Part shown: positions 25,476 to 34,249 of the stretch, one piece after another | Layout: every line of letters starts with the position of its first letter | Numbering within the stretch: the first letter of the stretch is position 1 | Source of the DNA: Alkalibacter saccharofermentans DSM 14828 | GTDB lineage: Bacteria > Bacillota > Clostridia > Eubacteriales > Alkalibacteraceae | DNA: 64,000 nucleotides | Direction: 5' to 3' | Assembly (NCBI RefSeq): GCF_900128885.1 | Contig: NZ_FQTU01000001.1 | Span: 304,671 to 368,670 of the forward strand | The notes under the pieces: model-generated | What the model saw: the letters and a program-made list of their open reading frames with translations, nothing else | What the model was told of the DNA's origin: nothing | The model's database searches: none | Position numbers and translations under genes: made by a program

Positions 25476-25949
25476 TTACTTTTCTACAGATTCAAAGATA
25501 TCTGTCAATATTTTTAGCACCTGATCTTCATTTTGAGTCTTGATAAGCTCTTCTCTGAATTCTTCATCCATGAGCTTTCTTGAAAGAGCTGCTAAAATCT
25601 TAAGGTGAAGATTAGATTCTGTTTCATTTGGAACCGCAATTAAAAAGATTATTTTTGCCGGTTCACCGTCAAGAGATTGCCAGTCGATCCCTTCTTCTTT
25701 TCTTCCAAAGGCAACTGTAGCTTCTTTTACAGCCATACATTTACCGTGGGGAATAGCTATTCCAAAACCTATGCCTGTAGTGGACATGTCCTCTCTTTCC
25801 CTTACGTTTGCACAATAATTCTCGAAACTATCAAGCCTGCCTTCGTTGTCTATAAGCTCCGCCAGTTCTGATATGACATCATTTTTGTTTGTGCTTTCAA
25901 GATTCAGTTTAATTAATTTTTTGTTGATTATTTCGCTCACTTTCATCAT
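25476..25949 (-). CDS. PTS fructose-family EIIA (cassette A)
   Basis: A 157-residue EIIA of the fructose/mannitol type. The phosphorylated histidine is in GIAIPHGKCMAVKEATVAF near residue 63. It accepts phosphate from HPr and donates it to EIIB. The open frame extends upstream into the regulator gene, but GAGAGG before ATG 25949 fits best, leaving 13 bases after the regulator stop. Regulator and EIIA are therefore probably translated together. Confidence 0.9.
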   Translation of the reverse strand: MMKVSEIINKKLIKLNLESTNKNDVISELAELIDNEGRLDSFENYCANVREREDMSTTGIGFGIAIPHGKCMAVKEATVAFGRKEEGIDWQSLDGEPAKIIFLIAVPNETESNLHLKILAALSRKLMDEEFREELIKTQNEDQVLKILTDIFESVEK

Positions 25950-25962
25950 CCTCTCATTTCCT

Positions 25963-27975
25963 TTAATCAAATTCTTCCAAATTCAAATAATTTAACATTT
26001 CATCGGTATCTTTTGCATTTTTAAGATGCCTAAGCACTTTTTCATCGTCAAGCAGTGAATAAAACTTTTTAAAAAACTTTCTAGTTTGGGATCCAGTCTC
26101 AAAATCCAGTGCAAGAAGAAATACTATATCCACATTGCATCCGGACCAATCTACAGGCTTTTCCAAGACTGCGCATGCTATCACCGACTTTTTGACGTAT
26201 TTAGTTTCCCCATGTGGTATAGCTACTCCTATACCCACTGCTGTCGAAGTAATTTTTTCTCTCATAAGTGCCGATTCTACAAATTTTTTATCTACAAAAC
26301 CGGCTTCTATTAGTTTGATACCCATATATTTGATGATTTCATCTTTATTTTCTAAATTTAATTTACTGAATAAAAAATCTTTATCAAATAAATTCTTTTC
26401 CGGACTGTCTCCTTCCTCTTGGAAGCTTTTTGCTTTGCCCTTGAAGTTTGCGATATACTGGTTTATGGTTTTTATATTGTCATCTGTAATGAATACATCA
26501 GCATATATCACAGGCTTGCCTGGGTATTTAAAGGGTATGGTGGATATAATAAAGTCATACTCCTCTTTTTGATATTTCTCTACGTCGTGGACCGATGACA
26601 CCGCTACGATTTCCAAATTTTTGATTCTTTTTTCCAACCTGCTCACTACCAGCTGAGATGTTCCTATCCCGCTGCTGCAAACGACTATCGCCCTAGCTGA
26701 TGACTTCATCCTTTCCAAAGCAGCACCTATGTGTATGGTCAGATATCCTATCTCTTCCTCTGTAATCCTTATGCCGAAGTTCTTCTCAAACAATATGCTC
26801 GTAGCCCAAGAAGCTCCGAATATGCTGGGAAATTTCTCCTTGATTTCATTAAGAAGCGGATTTCTCAAGCTCAAACCGTGCTCCAATCTTCTTACGGTAG
26901 TCCTCAAGTGAAGGGCTAGCCCAGTAAACAGGGTATGGTCGTTGGAAAAATCCACATCTAAAATATTTTGAACCAGCAGTATGATATCTTTAGTCAATTC
27001 AACAACTTCAGGTTCTATGGTGCTTATTATTTCTTTAGAATCTGAAACCTTCTCACTTGGTCCAAGTATCTTAGCTCCTAACAGATGCAGCGTTATATAA
27101 CCTATCTCTGAAACCGGCATCTTTATTCCAAGGACTTTCTCGAGCTCCCCCGCAACCCATGTTGCGATATCAAATTCGCTGTATTTTTTTAAGCCCAAAA
27201 GCTGTTTTACAGGCATCTTAATGTCTTTTCCGCTTTTAATCCTCTCAAGGCTGATTGCTATATGTATCAGTAACGCAACAAACGCCTCATCAGATATAGG
27301 GTATGTCATTTTCTTTTCCGCCTCGATGAGGATGTCTTCAATTTTCATGAAATCCATATCGGGAATAAGATCTTTTATGTGGGAAAGATCATCCGGGTTG
27401 AGCCTATGGTAAGTTTTTTCCATCTCGTCCCCAGGTTTGGAATTCGTCTTTCTTATCTCGATAAGCAGAGCAGTCGCTGCTTTTCTCCAATCTTTTTCCT
27501 TGCCCACTATCTCTATGCCGTAATTTTGTTTTCTAAGCAGCTTTAAGTCGTATTTTTTAAGCCACTCCTCGACACCGTCCAGATCCTTATGCACGGTGAC
27601 CCTGCTTACAAACAATTCATCTGCCAGCGCCTGCATGGTTAGAAGCTCTTCTGACTGCATCAGCTTCTTTATGATGAACCTCTGCCTCTCAAGCACCGAA
27701 AAGGGTTCGACATAAATATTTCCTTTTCTGAGGTTTGACAATATCTTCTGCTTCGATTCAGGAGTTCCTTCCAACCATATGCCAACTCTTGGCTTGCGAA
27801 ACAACCTCACGCCCTCAATATCTGATAGATAGCTCTCGACTTTTTCAAGATCGTTCCTGACCGTACGATTGGACACCGTTAATTTATTGGCAATCACCTC
27901 GGATGTAATCGGTTGCTGTTCCTGTATGAGAATCTGGATAATCTTTGCGCATCTATCATCAGTTGCGTTTTTCAA
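25963..27975 (-). CDS. PRD-containing PTS-regulated transcriptional activator (MtlR/ManR type, cassette A)
   Basis: A 670-residue regulator. In order: a helix-turn-helix (residues 5-60, with SNRTVRNDLEKV), a second HTH/Mga-like domain (80-170, with VSRVTVHKDLDGVEEW), PRD1 (185-290) and PRD2 (300-405) with the expected histidines (LIHIAISLERI, LHLLGAKIL, LALHLRTTVRRLEHG, TIHIGAALERM), a IIB-like domain with VVCSSGIGTSQL, and a IIA-like domain with VAIPHGETKYVKKS. Activity should be set by phosphorylation from HPr and the EIIA/EIIB proteins. It is first in the EIIA-IIC-IIB operon and is probably its activator. Confidence 0.92.
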   Translation of the reverse strand: MKNATDDRCAKIIQILIQEQQPITSEVIANKLTVSNRTVRNDLEKVESYLSDIEGVRLFRKPRVGIWLEGTPESKQKILSNLRKGNIYVEPFSVLERQRFIIKKLMQSEELLTMQALADELFVSRVTVHKDLDGVEEWLKKYDLKLLRKQNYGIEIVGKEKDWRKAATALLIEIRKTNSKPGDEMEKTYHRLNPDDLSHIKDLIPDMDFMKIEDILIEAEKKMTYPISDEAFVALLIHIAISLERIKSGKDIKMPVKQLLGLKKYSEFDIATWVAGELEKVLGIKMPVSEIGYITLHLLGAKILGPSEKVSDSKEIISTIEPEVVELTKDIILLVQNILDVDFSNDHTLFTGLALHLRTTVRRLEHGLSLRNPLLNEIKEKFPSIFGASWATSILFEKNFGIRITEEEIGYLTIHIGAALERMKSSARAIVVCSSGIGTSQLVVSRLEKRIKNLEIVAVSSVHDVEKYQKEEYDFIISTIPFKYPGKPVIYADVFITDDNIKTINQYIANFKGKAKSFQEEGDSPEKNLFDKDFLFSKLNLENKDEIIKYMGIKLIEAGFVDKKFVESALMREKITSTAVGIGVAIPHGETKYVKKSVIACAVLEKPVDWSGCNVDIVFLLALDFETGSQTRKFFKKFYSLLDDEKVLRHLKNAKDTDEMLNYLNLEEFD

Positions 27976-28034
27976 ACCTGGCGTCCTCCCTCAATGTGGA
28001 ATACCCTTAACTAATTTCTCTTTGCTTTGATTTT

Positions 28035-28063
28035 ATAATATCACTGTTTAACAATGTTTTCAA
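28035..28063 (-). promoter_or_regulatory. Promoter of cassette A regulator-PTS operon
   Basis: On the minus strand TTGAAA (28063-28058), 17 bases, TATTAT (28040-28035), about 60 bases before the regulator start. Confidence 0.65.
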
Positions 28064-28081
28064 TAGGTTCAAATGTATCAA

Positions 28082-28105
28082 TTGCGTACACATTAATGTG
28101 GCAAT
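28082..28105 (-). promoter_or_regulatory. Operator-like dyad upstream of the cassette A regulator
   Basis: The palindrome CACATTAATGTG (28089-28100) is flanked by TTGC and GCAAT, giving an imperfect TTGCnnACA / TGTGGCAA dyad. It ends about 20 bases upstream of the -35 box, a position that fits an activator. Similar dyads lie at 29077, 34206 and 35200. Confidence 0.5.
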
Positions 28106-28123
28106 ACTTTATAATCACATTTA

Positions 28124-28160
28124 AAAAGACTGAGTTTTCCACTTGGAATCTCAGTCTTTT
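28124..28160 (-). terminator. Terminator after the cassette A reductase
   Basis: An 11-bp perfect stem (28124-28134 / 28150-28160) lies 32 bases past the reductase stop. A short U tract follows on the minus strand. The reductase and regulator of cassette A are thus likely separate transcripts. Confidence 0.75.
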
Positions 28161-28192
28161 ACTATTGTTATTATATTAACTTTTGCCAGCTG

Positions 28193-29059
28193 TTAACACA
28201 TAGAATATTCTCTTATCGCTTTTGCCAAGGCCTCTTGTGTATTATCAAAGGCTAATCCTGAGCTTTTGATCTTTAGGGTACCAAGCCTTACGTCCCTATT
28301 CTTGTCCGCGTATTTTTCCTTGTCGGGAATAAGCATCTTATCGACTCTATCTTCTGTCAAACCCAGCTCCTTAAGAATAAATTTAACGGTATGATATCTG
28401 CTTATGTTATTTTCGCTTCCTGTATGGTAAATTCCCCTATCCATATCGAACACCTTTTCGATTTGATCTACCAGATCATAAACATAAGTCATTCCTCTAT
28501 ATTCATTTACCGAGGCTACTATTTCCTGTTGCCTGTATGCAGATTTTACAGTATCCCATAGGATGTTCGGGTTGATCTTAAGTCCCCTTTCAGGCATTCC
28601 AAACATCCAGGTCAACCTTAATATCCAAAGCCCCTCTACTATATCCAGTATTTTTTTTTCAGCTTCAAGCTTTGTCTTGCCATACTGGGTATTTGCCATA
28701 GCTAAATCTTCTTCCTTGAAAGGTCCCTCTCCAGAGTTTCCGTTAAATATCTGTTCCGTGCTAAAAAATATCATTTTACTTTTTACCGCGTCAGCAGCCT
28801 TAGCCATATTTACAGCTCCATTTACATTTAAATTATAGGCAAATTCAGGATTTTCATCACAGAATTTTGTCTCTGCGACAGCAGCGCCGTGTATTATAAA
28901 ATTTGGCTTCAGCTCTTTTACAAGGTTCAGTACCCGTTTTTCGTCAGTTATATCCAGTTTGTCAGATGTAGCTGAAAATATTTCATATTTGTCATGTAAC
29001 ACCTTGATGATTCTAGATCCCAAAAAGCCATTGCCTCCGGTTATAAGAAGTTTTTTCAT
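28193..29059 (-). CDS. RmlD-like SDR-family reductase (cassette A)
   Basis: A 288-residue extended short-chain dehydrogenase/reductase of the RmlD (dTDP-4-dehydrorhamnose reductase-like) type. TGGNGFLGSRII is the NAD(P)-binding loop, LDITD the adenine-side acid, FFSTEQIFNGN the serine/threonine site, and NTQYGKTKLEAE holds the catalytic YxxxK. WMFGMPERGL and NEYRGMTYVYDL are the substrate-side loops. No rhamnose-synthesis genes are near; it is paired with a PTS cassette and has a paralogue at 34250-35116. It may act on a sugar or sugar phosphate brought in by the PTS (inference). ATG 29059 fits the fold start; a GTG 15 bases upstream is possible. Confidence 0.78.
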   Translation of the reverse strand: MKKLLITGGNGFLGSRIIKVLHDKYEIFSATSDKLDITDEKRVLNLVKELKPNFIIHGAAVAETKFCDENPEFAYNLNVNGAVNMAKAADAVKSKMIFFSTEQIFNGNSGEGPFKEEDLAMANTQYGKTKLEAEKKILDIVEGLWILRLTWMFGMPERGLKINPNILWDTVKSAYRQQEIVASVNEYRGMTYVYDLVDQIEKVFDMDRGIYHTGSENNISRYHTVKFILKELGLTEDRVDKMLIPDKEKYADKNRDVRLGTLKIKSSGLAFDNTQEALAKAIREYSMC

Positions 29060-29076
29060 AAAAAAAAGACACACCC

Positions 29077-29098
29077 TTCCACAATTCGTTTGTGGTAA
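29077..29098 (-). promoter_or_regulatory. Operator-like dyad upstream of the cassette A reductase
   Basis: CCACAA, five bases, TTGTGG (29079-29095) forms a perfect 6-bp dyad within TTCCACA...TGTGGTAA. It lies 18 bases before the reductase ATG and matches the dyads near the other cassette genes. Confidence 0.5.
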
Positions 29099-29135
29099 AG
29101 TATATCCTTATTAAAGCCATCGGTCAATATCAGCT

Positions 29136-29606
29136 TTACTTCGACAATAAGGCTTCAACGCACTCTACAACCAAGGCATGATCGTCTTCAGGGTTTAAGC
29201 CTGAAACCGTAATTGCACCTACTACACCGGTTTTATCGATGGTTATCGGAATCGATCCTCCAAAAGGCGCTAGTTCCGACAAGCTGATTCCGTACTTCTC
29301 TTCTACTGTTTTACCTTCGTTTTCCAGTTTGAGTTCCATAAAATAAGAGCTCTTAAAAAAACGATAAACTATATTTTCTTTTCTTTGAATCCAATTGTCA
29401 TTATCCGGTAAAGCTCCGTCAAAAGAAAAGTGAAATAAGCATCTTCTATTCACGCTTATATTGATAGCAATCGGCTTATACGCCTTTTTCCCCTTTTCAA
29501 TCAACATCATACCCAGATTCAGTGCGTCCTGACTGGTAAATGAATCAAATACAAGTTTTTTTTCAGTTTCTAAAATCTCTTTCATCTTAACATCAAGTTT
29601 TCCCAC
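29136..29606 (-). CDS. UPF0303 family (heme-degrading/HbpS-like fold) protein
   Basis: A 156-residue protein of the UPF0303 family, which shares the GlcG/HbpS fold. Visible motifs are FTSQDALNLGMMLIEKGK near residue 35, the N-terminal strand AINISVNRRCLFHF, KYGISLSELAPFGGSIPI and the C-terminal VVGAITVSGLNPEDDHALV. The function is not established. A GTG start at 29606 is chosen because GGAGGG lies 6 bases before it; the frame is open to 29633. It follows the membrane gene by 19 bases and lies between the two PTS cassettes. Confidence 0.7.
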   Translation of the reverse strand: MGKLDVKMKEILETEKKLVFDSFTSQDALNLGMMLIEKGKKAYKPIAINISVNRRCLFHFSFDGALPDNDNWIQRKENIVYRFFKSSYFMELKLENEGKTVEEKYGISLSELAPFGGSIPITIDKTGVVGAITVSGLNPEDDHALVVECVEALLSK

Positions 29607-29625
29607 GACTATCCCTCCGACACTC

Positions 29626-30141
29626 TCAAACAACCTGCTTTTTTAAAATTTTCTCCATTTTGGCAATGATTGTTTTACTTGCTTTGATTTTAATCCTTTT
29701 TATGACGCGATTTTTCTTCGAATGAATTTTTATGGTCCGGCTGTTGCCCTTATTTGGATTCGTGATCTCCCATTCCTTGATTTCATCCCAAAATATTATG
29801 CCATAATCACCTGCCACGCCGTTTTCATAAACCCCTTTATCCATCATGCTGAAATATACAGTAGTGATTGCGATTATTGTCATTATAACATTTATATACA
29901 GAGTTGTAACCTCAATTTTATATGACGTTTCTCCTTGAGCAATGACATTTATAAGCCCCTGTGAAAACAAATAATAAATCCCCAGTTGGAATATCCCTTT
30001 CACATCAAATCTTTTATCCATTTGTTCCAAGCACTTGCCTGCGTTCTTTCTCTTATATTCCGTAACCCCAATTTTTACAAGGCTTTGAATAGTAATAAGA
30101 GTAACGATTAATATGTATATCAAATTTTTTATATCATCCAT
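29626..30141 (-). CDS. DUF5673-like membrane protein
   Basis: A 171-residue protein. The N-terminal half has a membrane helix at about 8-25 and two more at about 50-70 and 80-100. The C-terminal half reads like a small PH-like module, with GVAGDYGIIFWDEIKEW followed by basic residues. This layout is typical of DUF5673/YcxB-like proteins of unknown function. It appears co-transcribed with the UPF0303 gene. I cannot assign a role. Confidence 0.55.
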   Translation of the reverse strand: MDDIKNLIYILIVTLITIQSLVKIGVTEYKRKNAGKCLEQMDKRFDVKGIFQLGIYYLFSQGLINVIAQGETSYKIEVTTLYINVIMTIIAITTVYFSMMDKGVYENGVAGDYGIIFWDEIKEWEITNPNKGNSRTIKIHSKKNRVIKRIKIKASKTIIAKMEKILKKQVV

Positions 30142-30247
30142 AACTCATACGACCCTCTTTTATAATTTAAATAATCAACATTTACGAAATTCAACACAAA
30201 CACATTGACTTATCCCTTTTTTTTGGGTATATTTTTACTAAATGGAG

Positions 30248-30277
30248 GGGAAGGAGCCCTTAGGCCGGCTCCTTCCC
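30248..30277. terminator. Strong hairpin after cassette B EIIB
   Basis: An 11-bp G/C-rich perfect stem (30248-30258 / 30267-30277) lies 16 bases after the EIIB stop. U-rich sequence follows on the minus strand only after an offset, so it may be a terminator or a 3'-end protecting hairpin. Confidence 0.6.
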
Positions 30278-30292
30278 ATGGGCAACTCAGTG

Positions 30293-30610
30293 TTACTTGT
30301 TTTGCTCTAAATACTGGACGAGCTTCTCAACAATTTGAGGAGCTTTTTTTATTACGTCACCGGCAAAAGCCTTTATCACGGGCTTTCCTTTGAATCTTTC
30401 AGCTTCCTGAATGTCTATATCCTTGGTGAGAATTATTCCGTCTGCTGATTTTACATCATCTTCAGTAAGATAATTGTCGCATCCTATTGAACCCTGAGTT
30501 TCGACTTTTACCTCTATGTTTCTTTCCTTGCATGCTTTTCTGATGGCTTCTGCTGCCATATACGTGTGTGCAACTCCCGAAGGACACGCTGTAACACCAA
30601 TAATTTTCAT
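30293..30610 (-). CDS. PTS fructose-family EIIB (cassette B)
   Basis: A 105-residue EIIB paralogous to that of cassette A. It starts MKIIGVTACPSGVAHTYMAA, with the phospho-cysteine in CPSGVAHT, then VETQGSIG. AGGAG before ATG 30610 sets the start, eight codons inside the longest frame and 20 bases after the EIIC stop. Same phosphotransfer role as the cassette A subunit; sequence divergence between the two suggests different partners or sugars. Confidence 0.92.
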   Translation of the reverse strand: MKIIGVTACPSGVAHTYMAAEAIRKACKERNIEVKVETQGSIGCDNYLTEDDVKSADGIILTKDIDIQEAERFKGKPVIKAFAGDVIKKAPQIVEKLVQYLEQNK

Positions 30611-30630
30611 TTTCTCATCTCCTATTGCTA

Positions 30631-31701
30631 TCAATCAATGCTTACTTCAAATTCGTCTGAACAGGTCTTAATATCCTTCATCACTCTTTCAGATACAGGT
30701 TTTTTTAATGCATTCACCATCAAAGCTGTAACTACAGAACCAGCAGCTAATGCTATCAGGAATCCAACCTTGCCTATAATTGCAGGCAATACTATAAGTC
30801 CGCCCCACGCGACCATGCACTGAACATTAAATATCGCAGCAACTGCCGTACCTGTAGCTCCACCAACCATGATAGATGGAATGACTTTAATCGGGTCTGC
30901 TGCTGCAAAAGGTATAGCGCCCTCTGTAATACCGACGGTACCCATCAACAAGGCAGCTCTACCTGCTTCTTTTTCTTCAGGAGTATACTTTTTAGGTGCC
31001 AGGAAAGTAGCTAGTCCCATTCCAATAGATGGCACCGCGACTCCGACAGCTGATACTCCGGGAATCGTGTATATTCCTTCTCCTACTGAAAGTATAACGA
31101 AAGCATATGCTACCTTATTTACAGGACCACCCATGTCGAATGCTTCCATAAGACCAATTATTATTGCCAATAAAACGAAATTCGTTGTAGACATACCTTG
31201 AAGCCAGCCTGTAAGAGCATTTGTCAATGCCGCTATAGGAGTGGCCAATCCCCACTGCATAAATCCTGCTGTAATGAATGTACCAATTATAGGTATAACA
31301 AATATTGGCATTATAGATCTCAACGTTTCCGGAACTTTTATCTTTTTTAGATAATAAACCACGACGCCACCTATTATACCCGCCAGTATCGCTCCAAAAA
31401 ACCCTGCTCCCATTTTATTGCCAACGTGAGCCGCTATCGCAGCAGGTGCGATTCCTGCCCTATCAGATATGGAAAATGCAATGTAACCCGCCAATATCGG
31501 AATCATCAGTTCGAATCCGGCTACTCCGATAAAAAACAGATCGTTTAGCCATGTTCCCTCTAAGGGAACCGCTCCTTCACCGTAGATTACAACTGACAGC
31601 GCCAGCAAAATACCGCCCGCTACTACAAATGGTATCATGTAGGATACCCCCGTCATCAGATGCTTTCTTGTGTCCTTGAAAATAAGTCTTAAATCATTCA
31701 T
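30631..31701 (-). CDS. PTS fructose-family EIIC permease (cassette B)
   Basis: A 356-residue permease, paralogue of the cassette A EIIC. It begins RKHLMTGVSYMIPFVVAGGI and has MGGPVNKVAYAFV and GITEGAIPFAAADPIKVIPS. Roughly nine membrane helices are visible. Its C-terminal tail (SDEFEVSID) differs from the acidic cassette A tail. It follows EIIA by 57 bases. Confidence 0.93.
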   Translation of the reverse strand: MNDLRLIFKDTRKHLMTGVSYMIPFVVAGGILLALSVVIYGEGAVPLEGTWLNDLFFIGVAGFELMIPILAGYIAFSISDRAGIAPAAIAAHVGNKMGAGFFGAILAGIIGGVVVYYLKKIKVPETLRSIMPIFVIPIIGTFITAGFMQWGLATPIAALTNALTGWLQGMSTTNFVLLAIIIGLMEAFDMGGPVNKVAYAFVILSVGEGIYTIPGVSAVGVAVPSIGMGLATFLAPKKYTPEEKEAGRAALLMGTVGITEGAIPFAAADPIKVIPSIMVGGATGTAVAAIFNVQCMVAWGGLIVLPAIIGKVGFLIALAAGSVVTALMVNALKKPVSERVMKDIKTCSDEFEVSID

Positions 31702-31758
31702 TAATGTTCCTCCCTTTAAATATTATATACAGCATGCTTTTTAAGGCCTGCATATATT

Positions 31759-32205
31759 TTAAACAATGGAAAACGAAAGCATGGATTCTATTTCTCCTTT
31801 GTCTTCTGAACATAAAAGCTTTTCTCTGAACTCGTCATGCATCAAATTTTTTGACAGCTCAGCCAGTACCTTTAGATGAAAATTGCCTTCATACTCAGAA
31901 GGGACAGCAATCATAAATACCAGTTTCACGCTGTCATCACAATGCCATACTACGTCGTTTTTCAAACTCACGAATGCCAAAGTAGGTGTTTTAACGCTAC
32001 CGGATTTCCCATGGGGAATCGCTACATGAAATCCTACACATGTGGGAAAGCTATTTTCTCTCTCATAGACGCATTCAATGTACTTGTCCATATCGTGCAG
32101 CCTATCCTCATCATTGATTTTTGAAGCCATAAATGTAATTATTTCATCTTTAGAATCCAGCTCTTCTTTTAAAAAAATCAGTTTTTCATTTATCAATTTT
32201 TCCAT
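31759..32205 (-). CDS. PTS fructose-family EIIA (cassette B)
   Basis: A 148-residue EIIA. The phosphorylated histidine is in HVAIPHGKSGSVKTPTLAF near residue 65. An AAGGAG site precedes the ATG, which lies 20 bases inside the regulator gene, so the two reading frames overlap and translation is coupled. This is the same arrangement as cassette A, with slightly deeper overlap. Confidence 0.9.
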   Translation of the reverse strand: MEKLINEKLIFLKEELDSKDEIITFMASKINDEDRLHDMDKYIECVYERENSFPTCVGFHVAIPHGKSGSVKTPTLAFVSLKNDVVWHCDDSVKLVFMIAVPSEYEGNFHLKVLAELSKNLMHDEFREKLLCSEDKGEIESMLSFSIV

Positions 32206-34105
32206 AATTAAATCTCCTTAGTACCTCGTTAATTTTTTGTGGTGTGTAAGCTTTTTTCAGCTCTGCTATCTGGCTGTCATCGTCAAGCATCTCGTAAAAT
32301 TGTCCAAATACATTAGCAGCCATGTCATAACCTTCCATTTTTATGCACAGGATAAATATGGTGTCTATCATTTCATGCTTGTAAACCATCAGTCTTTTAA
32401 GCCTTATCACCGCTATTTTAGATTTTTTAACAAATTCCGTTTTGCTGTGAGGTATTGCCAAACCTTTGCCTATGTATGTAGATGATTTTTTCTCCCTTAT
32501 TAGTATGCTTTCTATAAAGCCTTCCGCCGCGTAGCCTTTATCGTCGTCGGAGGGTTGTAAAACAGATTCTTGTCTTTGATTGAAGCTTCCTAAAAGTCTG
32601 TTTATCTTAAATATGTCTTCATTATTCAGCAAAGCGCTGACATAAACCACTTTTTTTGAGCTTATGTTGTATGGAATTGTGGATATTATTATGTCTGATT
32701 GTTCAATAAGGCTTTGACTTAGCTTTTCGGCCGAAATAACAGCTATTATCTCCAAGTTATGAAATCTCTTTGCAAGTTTTGTTTTAATTAATTGCGCCGT
32801 ACCTATCCCACTGGAACACACTATCACCGTTTTATAAGTTTTCATGCTTCTTTCAACCGCTGCTGCGATATGCATCGCGATATAGGCAACCTCGTCTTCA
32901 TTGATCATAATCCCGCATTCTTTTTCAAAAATCGAGCCGGATACCCACGTAGCACCAAATATTCCTGTATATTCGTTTTTTATGGTCTCGAGCATGGGGT
33001 TTCTGAGCTTAAGTCCGTTTTCAAGCCGTACGATGATCGGTCTTATATGCAGAACCAGTGATGTTAACAGTACATCGTCCTTCGTCATATCAACCCCTAA
33101 GATATCGCTGGTAACCCGGATTATCTCTTTTGCAAGCTTTACATACAGCTCATTTTGCACAGCAAGGATCTCTTTGCAGTTATCATCAGTTATATCTTCC
33201 TGTATCTTCGCCCCTAGCATGTGAAGGCAGATATAACCCGTTTCGTCTTCAGGAAATTTAAGGCTGAAGGCTTCTTCTAGTTCTTCCAATAGCTCCTTGG
33301 CTATATCATAAGCCTTATTTCCTTGGATATTTTTAGTGTAACCATCAGGCATTATGATTTCCTGGTTTCCCTTTACTCTTTTAATCGTGATGGCTATGTG
33401 GGCTAAAAGGTTTAGAAATGCCTGATCTGTAAAGGAATAACCCAGTCTCTTTTCAGAATTTTGTATGGATTTTTGCACCTTTATCAAATCGATATCTGAA
33501 AAAAACTCTTTCAGCTTATTGAAGTTTCTGATACTCAACCTGTAGTCAAGTTCTTCGAAGTCTATAGCGATTTCGTCATTTTTGCTTTTGTCCATATCAT
33601 GAAAAAATTCGACTATCGCTTTTCTAAAATCAATCTCTTCACCTTCAATCCACAGCCCCTGGTTTTGCTTCCTTTTTAACTTTAAGCTGTAGTTTTCCAA
33701 CCATTCTTCCACCGCTTCCAAATCGTTTACAATGGTGCTTTTGCTGCAGTATAGCTCATCGGCAAACATTTGCATCGTGTAGTTGAACTTATTTATCAAA
33801 AGAATCTCAAGGATGTACTCTTTTCTGTACCGAAAGTCATATGTCTCTTCTCTTTTGAGATTTCCATAATTACTTTTCAGCTTCACCCTTTGCTCTTCGT
33901 TTACATCTAGATAAACACCTACATTGGGCTTCTTTACCAGGCTCATTCCTTCTTCTTTCAGGAATTCAGCCAGCGAGTTCAAATGGTTTCTGACAGTCTT
34001 TCCGGACCTCCCAACGATTTTGCCAATCTCCTCCACTGTCACAGGCGCTTTTTCTTCAATCAATACGCTTAATATCTCACTATTCAAATCCTTTTTTCTT
34101 GCCAT
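32186..34105 (-). CDS. PRD-containing PTS-regulated transcriptional activator (MtlR/ManR type, cassette B)
   Basis: A 639-residue regulator, paralogue of the cassette A protein. In order: HTH (GRSGKTVRNHLNSL), second HTH (CSKSTIVNDLEAVEEW), PRD1 (LAHIAITIKRVKG, CLHMLGAKIQ), PRD2 (LVLHIRPIIVRLENG, AMHIAAAVERS), IIB-like (IVCSSGIGTAQL) and IIA-like (AIPHSKTEFVKKSKIA). All predicted phospho-sites are intact. No terminator separates it from the upstream reductase, so the cassette may be read as one unit. Confidence 0.92.
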   Translation of the reverse strand: MARKKDLNSEILSVLIEEKAPVTVEEIGKIVGRSGKTVRNHLNSLAEFLKEEGMSLVKKPNVGVYLDVNEEQRVKLKSNYGNLKREETYDFRYRKEYILEILLINKFNYTMQMFADELYCSKSTIVNDLEAVEEWLENYSLKLKRKQNQGLWIEGEEIDFRKAIVEFFHDMDKSKNDEIAIDFEELDYRLSIRNFNKLKEFFSDIDLIKVQKSIQNSEKRLGYSFTDQAFLNLLAHIAITIKRVKGNQEIIMPDGYTKNIQGNKAYDIAKELLEELEEAFSLKFPEDETGYICLHMLGAKIQEDITDDNCKEILAVQNELYVKLAKEIIRVTSDILGVDMTKDDVLLTSLVLHIRPIIVRLENGLKLRNPMLETIKNEYTGIFGATWVSGSIFEKECGIMINEDEVAYIAMHIAAAVERSMKTYKTVIVCSSGIGTAQLIKTKLAKRFHNLEIIAVISAEKLSQSLIEQSDIIISTIPYNISSKKVVYVSALLNNEDIFKINRLLGSFNQRQESVLQPSDDDKGYAAEGFIESILIREKKSSTYIGKGLAIPHSKTEFVKKSKIAVIRLKRLMVYKHEMIDTIFILCIKMEGYDMAANVFGQFYEMLDDDSQIAELKKAYTPQKINEVLRRFNYGKIDK

Positions 34106-34205
34106 TTATATTACCTCACTCACATAGTGCATCATGCCATCATTCTTCTAAATATAATATTATCACTTTGCATCCTGTTTTGATATACGGCATTATTCAA
34201 TATGC

Positions 34206-34225
34206 TTACCTTATTAATGTGGAAA
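34206..34225 (-). promoter_or_regulatory. Operator-like dyad upstream of the cassette B regulator
   Basis: TTACC (34206-34210) and TGTGGAAA (34218-34225) resemble the cassette A dyad. ATTAATGTGG (34213-34222) is identical to the right half at 28093-28102. Weak on the left side. Confidence 0.4.
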
Positions 34226-34249
34226 TATCAAGCTTATGGCCATCGCCTA

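Noticed and set aside
28193..29059. Assignment of the SDR as dTDP-4-dehydrorhamnose reductase RmlD
   Set aside because: The fold matches but no rmlA, rmlB or rmlC is nearby and a paralogue sits in a second PTS cassette; kept as RmlD-like only.
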